Shown: positions 17,253 to 26,045 of the stretch, piece after piece
How the letters are laid out: each line of letters opens with the position of its first letter
How positions within the stretch are numbered: the stretch's first letter is position 1
Made by a program: the position numbers and the translations under genes
From: Candidatus Merdisoma merdipullorum
Lineage (GTDB): Bacteria; Bacillota; Clostridia; Lachnospirales; Lachnospiraceae
Assembly (NCBI GenBank): GCA_018715645.1
Contig: DVLE01000001.1
Span: forward strand, 124,001 to 188,000
Length of the DNA: 64,000 bases
Reading direction: 5' to 3'
Notes under the pieces: generated by a model
The model's input: only the letters and a program-made list of their open reading frames with translations
Told to the model about the DNA's origin: nothing
The model's database searches: none

Positions 17253-18119
17253 CTATGCTTTCTTGCCCATAATACCTGACGGCTTAATCAGAAGGAATAC
17301 GATCAGTACCAGAAACGCCACCGCATCCTTATATACGGAAGGAATCACCAGAACGGATGCGCTCTCGATCAGACCTACTACGATTCCGCCGACAATACAT
17401 CCCGGAAGATAGCCGAAGCCTCCTACTACGCCTGCCGCAAAGCCCTTCAGGCCTATCATGCTGGCCATAGTCAGCGTTACGTTGTAAAGCGGAATAACCA
17501 TAAAGCCGATAATCAGACAGATGACCGAACTAATGGCAGCCGTGATACAGATGTTCTGCTTTACATTGATTCCCATGAGCTCGGAAGCCTTTTTGTTCTG
17601 AGATACGCAGCGCATGGCTTTTCCTGTCTTGGTCGTCTGCATAAAGATCTGAAGCGCCGCTACTACCACGCCCGCAATCACGATCATGTATACATTTGTC
17701 TTTGCGACCGCAAGCGAGCCGATATGGAAGGTACCCGACATCAGACCGGAAATGGTAAACGGTCTGGAACCGTATACAAGACGGATTACCTCATAAATAA
17801 TTCTTCCGAAAAGGATGGTTCCCATAATTGTAAAGATCGTCGTCATCTTTCTTAAGGGATTCAAAATGATCATCGCCATCAGGACTCCGACTACAACCAT
17901 CACTATCACCGACAGCACGAAGCTGACTGGCACAGGCAGTCCCATGCGTGTAAAGAAAATACCGGCCACAATATAGGCTCCCAGCGTGATAATCTTATCA
18001 TGGCTGAAGTTCAGCAGGCCGGTTGCGTTCCAGATCAGAGAATATTCAATTCCAACCAGAGCGTAGACGAAGCCAAGGGCGGCTCCGCTTATCGCGAGCT
18101 GAAGTATCGTATTTAGCAT
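17253..18119 (-). CDS. livH: Liv-type ABC transporter permease LivH
   Basis: This is the second membrane subunit, 288 residues. It shows the LivH start ISGAALGFVYALVGIEYSLI, the GLLNFSHDKIITLGAY region near residue 37 and GKAMRCVSQNKKASELMGI for ATPase contact near residue 180. Motif and length match the family. It is the first gene after the binding-protein gene, across an intercistronic hairpin likely to lower its expression relative to the binding protein. Confidence 0.92.
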   Translation of the reverse strand: MLNTILQLAISGAALGFVYALVGIEYSLIWNATGLLNFSHDKIITLGAYIVAGIFFTRMGLPVPVSFVLSVIVMVVVGVLMAMIILNPLRKMTTIFTIMGTILFGRIIYEVIRLVYGSRPFTISGLMSGTFHIGSLAVAKTNVYMIVIAGVVVAALQIFMQTTKTGKAMRCVSQNKKASELMGINVKQNICITAAISSVICLIIGFMVIPLYNVTLTMASMIGLKGFAAGVVGGFGYLPGCIVGGIVVGLIESASVLVIPSVYKDAVAFLVLIVFLLIKPSGIMGKKA

Positions 18120-18142
18120 AGTGTCATTCCTTTCCCAAAAAG

Positions 18143-18192
18143 AGAGAAGGGGAATTCTCTGCCGATGCGCAAGAGAACTCCCCTCTGTTCTC
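18143..18192 (-). terminator. Intercistronic hairpin after the binding-protein gene
   Basis: On the minus strand AGAGGGGAGTTCTCT pairs with AGAGAATTCCCCTTCTCT and TTTTTGGG follows. Such partial terminators after a binding-protein gene usually stabilise that part of the message and let it exceed the permease and ATPase products. Confidence 0.65.
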
Positions 18193-18199
18193 TATAGTA

Positions 18200-19417
18200 T
18201 TACTCTGCCGTTATCGTTCTGATTTCTACCGGATCCTTGCCGTCCATCTGAACAAGTACCGCCTCATGCAGAAGCTGCTGATTCTCGTCGCAGGTGTAGG
18301 TTCCCAGAGGAACGGAAAGGCCGCTTACCTGCTTCAGGCCTTCCATGATAGAAGCAGAATCCGTACCGCCGCCCTTCTCAACAGCGTCCATAACTGCCAG
18401 GAATGCGCCGTAGTAAGTTGCGCTGAACATCTCAGCGGGCTCGCCCGTAGCCTCCTCGAAGGCCGGTCCGAAGTGCTGTACAACTTCGCTGTCTCTGTTT
18501 GCGATCCACTCGCCAATTCCGTAGTATCCGTCTACCCACTCTGCTTCCATCAGATCCAGGTACTGTCCGATAGCGATACCGGAAGCAGCCACTACCGGAA
18601 CCTCAGAGCCAAGCTGGTTCATGGTTCTGAAGATCAGAGGCATATCAGCGCCGTGCGCCCATACAAGGATGCAGTCCAGATCCTGATTCATCAGGCTAAG
18701 AACCTGACCGGATACGTCTGTATCTCCAGAGTTGTATACCTCGGATACATACTCGATGCCGTTCTCCTCAAAATACTGGGATGCAACTGTGAATCCGCCG
18801 CTGCCGTAGTCGTCGCTGCCATAGAAGATGCCGACCTTCTGAGCGCCGAGCTCATCAATACATGCCTGAGCGCCGATAACAGCCGTCAGCTCGTCGTTGG
18901 TACGGCAGGTGAACAGAGTGTCAAACTGGCCAACCAGGTTCGGGCTGGTTCCGCCGGATACGAACGGTACTCCCGCCGCGTCTACAGTTTCGCCTACAGC
19001 CAGTACCTGTGTGGACTTGTGGGGTCCGATGATAACCTGGCAGCCGTCGCTGATCAGTCTCTGTACTGCGTTCAGAGCGCCGTCTGTGGTTCCCTGGCTG
19101 TCCTGAATATCCAGTTCAACCTGAATAGTTCCGCCATTGTCTGTGTACTCCTGAACGGCCAGCTCAAGAGCCTGAACCATTCTTTCTCCCTCCAGCGGGT
19201 CGCTTCCTGTCGTAGCGGCAGCTACGCCAATCTTCAGCACGTCAGAAGACGCTGCGGCATCGTCTGCAGTCTCTGCAGAATCGCTCTCCGCCGTATCTGT
19301 CGTCTCCGTCGTGTCTGTTGTGCTGGTATCAGATGCCGTGTCCGAACCGCCGCTGCACGCTGTCAGCGACACTACCATAGATACCGCGAGCAACAATCCC
19401 AATAATTTCTTTTTCAT
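18200..19417 (-). CDS. Liv-type ABC transporter substrate-binding lipoprotein
   Basis: This 405-residue exported lipoprotein has signal MKKKLLGLLLAVSMVVSLTA with lipobox Cys at about residue 21, then an Asp/Thr/Ser/Glu-rich linker to about residue 58. A type I periplasmic-binding fold follows (LKIGVAAATTGSDPLEGERM). This is the LivJ/LivK/AmiC-like family, which binds branched-chain amino acids but also amides, urea, short-chain organic acids and others. GGAGAAAAGGT precedes the ATG. Its ligand defines what the operon consumes and cannot be read from the sequence. Confidence 0.9.
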   Translation of the reverse strand: MKKKLLGLLLAVSMVVSLTACSGGSDTASDTSTTDTTETTDTAESDSAETADDAAASSDVLKIGVAAATTGSDPLEGERMVQALELAVQEYTDNGGTIQVELDIQDSQGTTDGALNAVQRLISDGCQVIIGPHKSTQVLAVGETVDAAGVPFVSGGTSPNLVGQFDTLFTCRTNDELTAVIGAQACIDELGAQKVGIFYGSDDYGSGGFTVASQYFEENGIEYVSEVYNSGDTDVSGQVLSLMNQDLDCILVWAHGADMPLIFRTMNQLGSEVPVVAASGIAIGQYLDLMEAEWVDGYYGIGEWIANRDSEVVQHFGPAFEEATGEPAEMFSATYYGAFLAVMDAVEKGGGTDSASIMEGLKQVSGLSVPLGTYTCDENQQLLHEAVLVQMDGKDPVEIRTITAE

Positions 19418-19492
19418 ACCTTTTCTCCTTTTCCATAAATTTTGTTGATGCGTTGTTGATGAGATTCATCCGTTACATTTTATAGATAAATT

Positions 19493-20548
19493 TCACACAT
19501 CCGTTTCCTGTTTGCCTTCGGCCGTCAGAATCAGCTTCAGGCCCTTTTTCTCCCGGAACATCTGGAAGGCCGCCTCCCAGTCGTCCAGCTTGAAGTGATG
19601 CGAAGCCAGCGGCGCCAGCTTTACGAGTCCCTGCTGAATCAGCTTCATTCCCTTTTCCCAGTTCAGATACCGTGACGCCATAGAACCGCTGAAATGAATT
19701 TCCTTATAACATATAGTCTCAATGTCGAAGGTAATCGGTTTTCCCGTGAGTCCTATCTGGCAATAATAGCCCCGCTTCTTCAAAAGCTCCATACCGCTTC
19801 TTACTGCCGCCTCACTGCCTGAACACTCAAGCACCACATCAGCTCCATAGCCGCCGGTCAGCTTTTCCACCAGTTCCTTCACGTTTTCCTTCTGGAGGTT
19901 CACCGCATAATCGCAGCCAAGCTCCCGTGCCATCTGAAGACGATCCTCGTCAGCGTTCGTCCCCGTCACGATCACTCTCGCTCCCTCCGCTTTTGCGACC
20001 TGCGCCGCCATTAAGCCTATAGCTCCCGGACCCGATACAAGAACCACATCACCAGCCTCAATATGACAGCAGTCATATACCGCATGGGTACAGCAGGCCA
20101 GGGGTTCCAGCATAGCTCCTGTCAGAAAATCAATGTCGTCCGGCAGATGATGAAGGTTTTGCTCTTCAATCAGAGTGTATTCCGCAAATGCCCCGTTCTG
20201 CCAATAACCCAGGCTTTTCTTGTCAATACAAAGATTATAAAAACCTGTCCGGCAGTAATGGCATTTATGGCAGTAATAATACACTGCCTCCGATACCACC
20301 CGGTCGCCCGGCTTAAAATCTGTCACGCCCTCTCCTACTTCCGTGACCACTCCGGAGAACTCATGTCCCGGCACCACGGGCGGACGCACAGTAATCGCAA
20401 TATCGTCATTGTAAATATGTAAGTCTGAGCCGCAGATACCGGCTTCCACTACCTTTACCTTAATCTGTCCAGGTCCCGGCTCCGGCTCCGGAATATCCCG
20501 GATTTCCATGTTGCCCGGACCCTTTTGATATTTTACAAGTGCTTTCAT
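19493..20548 (-). CDS. Zinc-dependent medium-chain alcohol dehydrogenase
   Basis: This 351-residue enzyme belongs to the sorbitol/threonine dehydrogenase group. The catalytic zinc ligands come from GICGSDLH (Cys near 38) and GHEFSGVV (His-Glu near 63). The structural zinc site is CHKCHYCRTGFYNLC, residues about 95-109. The NAD-binding motif is VSGPGAIGLMAAQVAKA. It would oxidise a secondary alcohol in a polyol, sugar acid or amino acid. As the second gene of the leftward operon, beside an SDR, it probably performs an early oxidation of the imported compound. A CGGAGGAAG site precedes the ATG. Confidence 0.9.
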   Translation of the reverse strand: MKALVKYQKGPGNMEIRDIPEPEPGPGQIKVKVVEAGICGSDLHIYNDDIAITVRPPVVPGHEFSGVVTEVGEGVTDFKPGDRVVSEAVYYYCHKCHYCRTGFYNLCIDKKSLGYWQNGAFAEYTLIEEQNLHHLPDDIDFLTGAMLEPLACCTHAVYDCCHIEAGDVVLVSGPGAIGLMAAQVAKAEGARVIVTGTNADEDRLQMARELGCDYAVNLQKENVKELVEKLTGGYGADVVLECSGSEAAVRSGMELLKKRGYYCQIGLTGKPITFDIETICYKEIHFSGSMASRYLNWEKGMKLIQQGLVKLAPLASHHFKLDDWEAAFQMFREKKGLKLILTAEGKQETDV

Positions 20549-20564
20549 TCTTCCTCCGCGATCT

Positions 20565-21308
20565 CTAGGATCTCATGAACTCGCCGCCGTTGACGTCGAC
20601 GGTCATTCCTGTGCAGAAAGCTGAAAGGTCGCTTGCCAGGAAGTACACACAGTTTGCCACATCCTCGGCCGTTCCAAGCCTTCCGAGAGCAATGTTTTCC
20701 GGCGTATCTCCTCTGCCCGCCGTCATCTCCGTGGCAATCTGTCCCGGAGCCACATCGTTTACACGGATGCCAAGCGGTCCGCAATACCTCGCCAGAGCCT
20801 TCGTTACCGCCAGAATACCTCCTTTGGATGCGGAGTAGTTGATGCCTGCTTTCCAGCCGCCTACCTGTCCTGCCTGAGACGTAATGTTCACAATCGCGCC
20901 CTTCTTCTGCTTTTCCATATAAGGAATCGCTTTCTGGCTGCACAGGAAGGTTCCTCTCAGATTAATATTCAGCATTCTGTCCCAGCGTTCCACCGTCATA
21001 TCCGGTATCCTTGTAGGATCCAGAATACCCGCGCAGTTTACGAGAATATCAATGTGTCCGCTTTTTTCGTCCACCTGCTTCATCAGAGCTTCTATAGAAG
21101 ACTCCTCCGCAATATTGACCTCCGCAGCCCAGGCCTTTCCTCCTGCCGCCGTGATGTCTTCCGCCGTCTTAGAGGCTCCTTCAAGATTGATGTCAGCCGC
21201 AATCACTTCCGCTCCATGCTCCGCGAGTACCTTGCAGCAGGCCCGGCCGATTCCGCTTCCTCCGCCCGTCACTATGGCCGTCCTTCCGGTCAGATTTCCC
21301 ATATCCAT
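20565..21308 (-). CDS. SDR-family oxidoreductase
   Basis: This is a classical short-chain dehydrogenase, 247 residues. It shows TGGGSGIGRACCK near residue 15, NCAGILD near residue 90, catalytic YSASK near residue 153 and the VNGGEFMRS ending. It resembles the 3-oxoacyl-ACP-reductase-like/gluconate dehydrogenase cluster, in which sequence alone does not fix the substrate. It is the first gene of the long leftward operon, next to the shared control region, with a strong GGAGGTGAT site 8 bases before the ATG. A catabolic alcohol or sugar-acid dehydrogenase is the most likely role. Confidence 0.88.
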   Translation of the reverse strand: MDMGNLTGRTAIVTGGGSGIGRACCKVLAEHGAEVIAADINLEGASKTAEDITAAGGKAWAAEVNIAEESSIEALMKQVDEKSGHIDILVNCAGILDPTRIPDMTVERWDRMLNINLRGTFLCSQKAIPYMEKQKKGAIVNITSQAGQVGGWKAGINYSASKGGILAVTKALARYCGPLGIRVNDVAPGQIATEMTAGRGDTPENIALGRLGTAEDVANCVYFLASDLSAFCTGMTVDVNGGEFMRS

Positions 21309-21391
21309 TGCAAATCACCTCCATAAGCAAAATACCACATTTCTGTAAATTAATTGTAAATTGGTTTTTTCATTTTTGCTTTGTTTAAAAT

Positions 21392-21408
21392 CAACATTCA
21401 GAATGTTG
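21392..21408. promoter_or_regulatory. 17-bp palindrome, candidate operator of the leftward operon
   Basis: CAACATTC-A-GAATGTTG is a perfect inverted repeat with a one-base centre, 84 bases upstream of the first leftward gene and next to a GGTTTTT motif. Its position suits a regulator site for that operon. Confidence 0.5.
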
Positions 21409-21881
21409 TTTTGTTTTTAATCTTTCTGGTCTTTCTTGGACCGTTTACATAATTTGTTTTTTGTGCGTTTTCCGTGTTTTTGTGATATTTTTTACAAATA
21501 ACTCGCTGTTTATCTTAGTCTAACAGGTAATTTTTATATTTGCAACTGGTTTTTAAAAAACCTATTTGGTATAATTTTCACAAACTATTTCTATCCATTA
21601 TATTTATTCCCTCGTTCAATTTTGGTTTTTTATACACGCATTCTCTGTCAGCGTCCGCCTGTCTTTCTGCTTTTCCGCGTAATTGCGCCCGTTTTAAGGC
21701 TTTCTCTTTTCTTTGGTTTCCGAAAAACCATGTTTTTTTGGTTTTTATGCCCTCCATACAATTTATAAATATTCATATACAATTTATATTTATTCGCATT
21801 TTTATTTTAAAAACCCGATTTTTCCTTTATTTAAGCCTTTTATGGATTTTTAAAAACCATCTTAATTTTGCATATTATCTA

Positions 21882-21910
21882 TTGACATCTTGGTTTTTCG
21901 ATCATAAAAT
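21882..21910 (+). promoter_or_regulatory. Sigma-A promoter of the transaldolase-larA operon
   Basis: TTGACA, a 17-base spacer and TAAAAT form a near-perfect housekeeping promoter, giving a leader of about 75 bases before the ATG. The spacer contains TTGGTTTTT and the leader contains AAAAACCAA, so a repressor bound there would block the polymerase. Confidence 0.8.
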
Positions 21911-21990
21911 CCAAGTATCAAATGGAGTAAAAACCAAATGTTACGTGTGAGATTCATGCATCTTAATTATACGAAAAGGAGGATACTTTT

Positions 21991-23367
21991 ATGGATCAAT
22001 TTCTTATCAAAAAGCGCAATCCTGTTCTGTTTCCAAAGTCCGCAGAGGACTTCAGACTGCAGCTTGACGCTCTGAAGGGGGAACTGAAAGCCCTGATCGC
22101 CGATAATCCTGCAGGCAAGGATTTTTATCTGGATACTGCCGCACAGGTGGCTGTCGATCTTCGCTCCTGGCTTGCTCAGTGGGTTCTGGTCAATCTGGTA
22201 AAAGCGGAAGACATTGAGAAAGCTTCTGATGAACTTCTTACTTTTGCTGAGGAGCTTGGCGGAAAGGACGCCGCCGACAAGGCCCGCGCCGAGATCGCAT
22301 CCATAGCGGCAAGCTCTATCCGGAAAATGTGCGATATGACAAAAGCCGGAGAAGCAAATACCGTATGGGGACATGATTATGCTTCCGGTCTTACCTATTC
22401 CTTAAGAAGAGGGGCCCGCTGGGTGACAAGCAATCCCTGCAAGATTCAGGCGTTCAAAAAGGATTTTCCGGAGCACTATCAGGATCTGGTAGCGGAGATT
22501 AAGCGTGAGAATGCCGGCGCAGACGCTTCCGTCATGGCCGCGCAGATGTTTACCAAGGTTTGCGCTATCAGCGCACGCGCGCTTTATCCTATATTTGAAG
22601 CTACTGACAAGCAGTATGGCTTCGTGTGTATGCAGGTGGATCCCCGTGAAGTGAAGAATACGGAAGCCATGATTCAGCAGGTTGATTTCTGGTATGACGC
22701 CATGAAGAAAGAGCTGGGCGTAGAAGAGCCGAACGTGGTATTCAAGCTGCCCGCAGTAGAGCCCGCTTTCAAGGCGGCCGAAGCCCTGCTTCAGAAAAAC
22801 TATAAGCTTTGCATGACGCTGAACTTTACCGTTACCCAGCACGCGGCCTTCGCCGAGATCTTAAGCAAGGGCAGCAAGCCGGGATACCTGGTTCTTATGG
22901 CCGGACAGCTTGACGATCAGATTGCCAAAGAGCTGGAAGCTAAAGGCGTAGCCGACGCGAAGGTAATCGCCCGCCACGGTTCTGAAGCTGTTATGCGCAA
23001 ATCCTATAAGATGCTGGCTGATAAAGGCTACAAGAACCTTTCCATTATGACAGCGGCAGTCCGCGGACCCTGGCATATTCAGAATTCCTTCGCTCCTGTA
23101 GACGGCGCGACCTTCATGATCACGACGGTTCCCGGAAAGATCAAGGAATTTGATGAAAATCCGGCTCCCATCGCTTCTGTAATGGATCAGCCCGTTGAAG
23201 AAAAATATCTGGAAATCCTTCGGACCAGCGAAGTATTCAATAAAGCTCTCTGCTCCCCGGAGGAAGGACTGCTGACCTGGGAAAACATTTATGATTATCC
23301 GCCTTTCGTAGCGTTCTTCAATCAGTTTACAGCAGCTTACCAGGAAATTGAGGATGATTTTAAATGA
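21991..23367 (+). CDS. Transaldolase-like protein with N-terminal extension
   Basis: This 458-residue protein is far longer than typical transaldolases (about 215-330). Residues 1-120 are a helical extension I do not recognise. The rest follows the transaldolase barrel: GARWVTSNPCKIQAF (143-157) resembles the TTNPSL loop. NVVFKLPAVEPA places the likely Schiff-base lysine at Lys252, and CMTLNFTVTQHAAFAE matches the strand after it. It would break a C-C bond in a ketose (or its phosphate) and release or transfer a dihydroxyacetone unit, leaving an aldehyde. AAAGGAGG precedes the ATG. Its stop overlaps larA by ATGA. The acylating aldehyde dehydrogenase downstream fits an aldehyde product; the substrate is unknown. 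Confidence 0.72.
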   Translation: MDQFLIKKRNPVLFPKSAEDFRLQLDALKGELKALIADNPAGKDFYLDTAAQVAVDLRSWLAQWVLVNLVKAEDIEKASDELLTFAEELGGKDAADKARAEIASIAASSIRKMCDMTKAGEANTVWGHDYASGLTYSLRRGARWVTSNPCKIQAFKKDFPEHYQDLVAEIKRENAGADASVMAAQMFTKVCAISARALYPIFEATDKQYGFVCMQVDPREVKNTEAMIQQVDFWYDAMKKELGVEEPNVVFKLPAVEPAFKAAEALLQKNYKLCMTLNFTVTQHAAFAEILSKGSKPGYLVLMAGQLDDQIAKELEAKGVADAKVIARHGSEAVMRKSYKMLADKGYKNLSIMTAAVRGPWHIQNSFAPVDGATFMITTVPGKIKEFDENPAPIASVMDQPVEEKYLEILRTSEVFNKALCSPEEGLLTWENIYDYPPFVAFFNQFTAAYQEIEDDFK

Positions 23368-24614
23368 AAATAGAACTCCCTTTTGGTAAAGAAAAAAAAG
23401 AACTGAACATCCCGGACGCCAATCTTCTTCAGGTATTAATGCCGAACGAGGTGGCTCCGGGGCCCTCCGGGGCCGAAGAGGTGGTCCGGGCGCTGGAGCA
23501 TCCTATTGATTCTCCCCGTCTGAAGGAGCTTGTGACTCCCGGCCAGAAGGTCGTCATCGTTACAAGCGACATTACGCGTCCCATGCCCTCCTATCTTGTT
23601 CTGCCTCCTGTATTGAAGGAGCTGAACGACGGCGGGATTCCGGACAGCGATATTACGGTTGTCTTTGCTCTTGGAAGTCATCGCTCCCATACGGAAGAGG
23701 AAATGAAAAAGCTGGTGGGCGAAGAGGTATACAGCCGCGTTGCCTGCCTGGATTCCAAAGACGATTTCGTACATATGGGAACTACCAGCAGAGGGACTCC
23801 CGTGGACATTTTCCGTCCTGTAGCCGAAGCTGACGTGCGGATTTGTCTTGGTAATATTGAATTCCATTACTTCGCAGGCTACAGCGGAGGCTCCAAGGCT
23901 ATCATGCCCGGTGTCTCCACCAGAGACGCCATTCAGGCCAATCACTCCCGTATGATTCAGGAGGAGGCCAAGGCGGGCGCTCTGGAGGGAAATCCCATCC
24001 GCGAAGACATCGACGAGGTCTGCACGAAATTCGTGCCTATTTCTTTTATCGTAAACGTCGTACTGGATGAGAAAAAAGTAGTACGCCGCTGTGTGGCCGG
24101 ACACTATATCAAGGCTCACAGAGAAGGCTGCCGTTTTTTGGATGCTTTATATAAAGTACAAATTCCGAAAAGAGCAGATATTGTGATTGTGTCTGCCGGC
24201 GGTTATCCCAAGGACATTAATCTTTATCAGGCCCAGAAAGCTCTTGACAACGCCAAGCACGCTGTCCGGGAGGGCGGACTTATCCTGTGGATCGCCTCCG
24301 CGAAGGAAGGGCTTGGAGAAGGCGTCTTTGAAAAGTGGATGACCGGACACGAGAAGGCCAGCGATATGATCGAGCATATTTCCCGCGAATTTCAGCTTGG
24401 CGGACACAAGGCTGCCGCCATCGCAATGGTGCTGGAGAAAGCGGACATCGTTCTGTTCAGCGATCTGGAAGCGGATTTCGTACGCAGCGTACATCTGACG
24501 CCCTGCGCAGATCCCCAGACCGCTTTGGACGAAGCCCTGGCGCGTTACGGAGAAAACGCCAGCGTGATCGTGATGCCTTACGGCGGATCCACGCTGCCCT
24601 GCCAGGAAGCGTAG
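23364..24614 (+). CDS. larA: Nickel-dependent hydroxyacid racemase, LarA family
   Basis: This is a LarA homologue of 416 residues that uses the nickel-pincer nucleotide for hydride-transfer racemisation of a 2-hydroxyacid. By analogy with the lactate racemase, all key positions are present: Asp69 and Arg72 (SDITRP), His106 (GSHR), His168 and the covalent-anchor Lys178 (FHYFAGYSGGSK), and nickel ligand His194 (QANHSRM). Lactate is the best known substrate, but relatives act on malate, other short hydroxyacids and gluconate. Translation is coupled to the transaldolase-like gene. LarB and LarC, needed for the cofactor, are encoded at 1.6-4.9 kb. Confidence 0.88.
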   Translation: MKIELPFGKEKKELNIPDANLLQVLMPNEVAPGPSGAEEVVRALEHPIDSPRLKELVTPGQKVVIVTSDITRPMPSYLVLPPVLKELNDGGIPDSDITVVFALGSHRSHTEEEMKKLVGEEVYSRVACLDSKDDFVHMGTTSRGTPVDIFRPVAEADVRICLGNIEFHYFAGYSGGSKAIMPGVSTRDAIQANHSRMIQEEAKAGALEGNPIREDIDEVCTKFVPISFIVNVVLDEKKVVRRCVAGHYIKAHREGCRFLDALYKVQIPKRADIVIVSAGGYPKDINLYQAQKALDNAKHAVREGGLILWIASAKEGLGEGVFEKWMTGHEKASDMIEHISREFQLGGHKAAAIAMVLEKADIVLFSDLEADFVRSVHLTPCADPQTALDEALARYGENASVIVMPYGGSTLPCQEA

Positions 24615-24674
24615 CTTCAGGTTTTACAGATTAAGATTGATTTTAGCTTCAGGAAGAAAGGAAGGTATTGAACT

Positions 24675-26039
24675 ATGGAAGCAAAAGAATATGTAGAGAG
24701 CCTCGTAGAAAAGGCCCGTGTCGCACAGAAGGTTATCGAGGGATATACCCAGGAGCAGGTAGACGTACTTTGCCGCGAGATCGCGAAGACTGTCTATGAC
24801 AATGCTGAAATGCTGGCTAAAATGGCCGTAGAAGAAACCCGCATGGGCGTCTATGAGAACAAAGTAACAAAGAACAAAGGAAAGGCCCGCGTTATCTGGA
24901 ACGATATGAAGGGCGGCAAGAGTGTCGGCATCATCAACCGTTATCCGGAAAAAGGCATCATCGAGGTAGCTAAGCCCATGGGCGTTGTAGCAGCTATTAC
25001 TCCGACCACGAATCCTATCGTTACTCCCATGTGCAACGCGATGTTCGCAGTAAAGGGACGCAACGCCGTTATCGTGGGACCGCATCCTCGTTCCAAAGCC
25101 TGCAGCACCAAGACTGTAGAGCTGATCAACGAGCGTCTCGCCAAGCTGGGCGCACCCGAAAACCTGATCCAGTGCGTTCCGGAACCGACCATGGAGATCT
25201 CCGGCCTTCTGATGAAGACCTGCGACGTGGTTCTGGCTACAGGCGGACCGGGTGTTGTAAAGGCTGCATACTCCTCCGGAAAACCGTCCTACGGCGTAGG
25301 CGCTGGAAACGTACAGTGTATCCTGGACGATGATGTAGATTACTCCAAGGCTGTTCCGATGATCATCGACGGCCGCTGCTTCGACAACGGAATCATCTGC
25401 TCCGGCGAGCAGAACGCTATCACTCCTGCTTCCAAGGCAGACGAGCTGATTGCCGAGTACCGCAAGAACCAGGGCTATGTAGTTGAGGATCCGGCTGAGA
25501 TCAACGCTCTGCGCGACGCGATGTTCCCGAACGGCGTGATGAACAAGGATCTGGTAGGCCAGTCCGCGCTCAAGGTCGCAGAGGCTGCCGGCCTTAAGGT
25601 TCCGGAAGATACCCGTGTCATTCTGGTAAAAGCTCCGGCCTACGGAAAAGCAGATTACTTCTCAAAGGAGAAGATGTGCCCCGTTATGGCTCTTTACACC
25701 TACAATACCTGGGATGAGGCCATTGCTATCGCTGACGCAAACCTTTCTGTGGAAGGACGCGGCCACAGCGTAGCGATCCACTCCAACAATCAGGAGCATA
25801 TCGAAGCAGCCGCAGAGGTTCTGCCTGTTTCCCGTTTCCTGATCAACCAGATCTGCTCCACGAACAACGGCGGCAGCCTGTTCAACAGCCTGTCCGCGAC
25901 TACCACCCTTGGCTGCGGAAGCTGGGGCGGCAACACCATCAGCGAGAACCTGAGCTGGAGACATCTCTTTAACGTAAGCCGCATTGCTACTGTAAGACCT
26001 GGCGCCGTAGCGCCCACCGACGAAGAAATCTGGGGGTAG
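24675..26039 (+). CDS. CoA-acylating aldehyde dehydrogenase
   Basis: This is a 454-residue NAD-dependent enzyme that turns an aldehyde and CoA into acyl-CoA. The catalytic cysteine is Cys242 in DNGIICSGEQNAI. The TPTTNPIVTPMCNAM region and the ending TTTLGCGSWGGNTISENL are typical of the acylating group that includes succinate-semialdehyde (SucD of C. kluyveri), EutE/PduP-like and sulfoacetaldehyde dehydrogenases. No microcompartment-targeting N-terminal helix or shell gene is seen, so it is probably cytosolic. AGAAAGGAAGG precedes the ATG. The ligase subunits that follow would convert its product to free acid and ATP. Confidence 0.9.
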   Translation: MEAKEYVESLVEKARVAQKVIEGYTQEQVDVLCREIAKTVYDNAEMLAKMAVEETRMGVYENKVTKNKGKARVIWNDMKGGKSVGIINRYPEKGIIEVAKPMGVVAAITPTTNPIVTPMCNAMFAVKGRNAVIVGPHPRSKACSTKTVELINERLAKLGAPENLIQCVPEPTMEISGLLMKTCDVVLATGGPGVVKAAYSSGKPSYGVGAGNVQCILDDDVDYSKAVPMIIDGRCFDNGIICSGEQNAITPASKADELIAEYRKNQGYVVEDPAEINALRDAMFPNGVMNKDLVGQSALKVAEAAGLKVPEDTRVILVKAPAYGKADYFSKEKMCPVMALYTYNTWDEAIAIADANLSVEGRGHSVAIHSNNQEHIEAAAEVLPVSRFLINQICSTNNGGSLFNSLSATTTLGCGSWGGNTISENLSWRHLFNVSRIATVRPGAVAPTDEEIWG

Positions 26040-26045
26040 AACAAC

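Larger units (their letters stand above)
21362..21937. repeat. Cluster of TGGTTTTT / AAAAACCA motifs in the divergent control region
   Basis: The 680-bp gap between the divergent operons is AT-rich and holds no gene. It carries about ten copies of GGTTTTT or its complement, near 21362, 21547, 21556, 21623, 21714 (variant), 21723, 21738, 21810 (variant AAAAACCC), 21851, 21890 and 21929. Several pair as inverted repeats: TGGTTTTTAAAAAACC at 21547, AAAAACCA-N7-TGGTTTTT at 21724 and GGATTTTTAAAAACCA at 21845. One lies inside the spacer of the rightward promoter and one just downstream of it, as operators would. The protein that binds is unknown. Confidence 0.6.

Noticed and set aside
18266..19405. 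A 379-codon plus-strand frame opposite the Liv binding-protein gene
   Set aside because: Its translation is Cys/Arg/Ser-rich without domains, and the minus strand encodes a clear lipoprotein with signal peptide.
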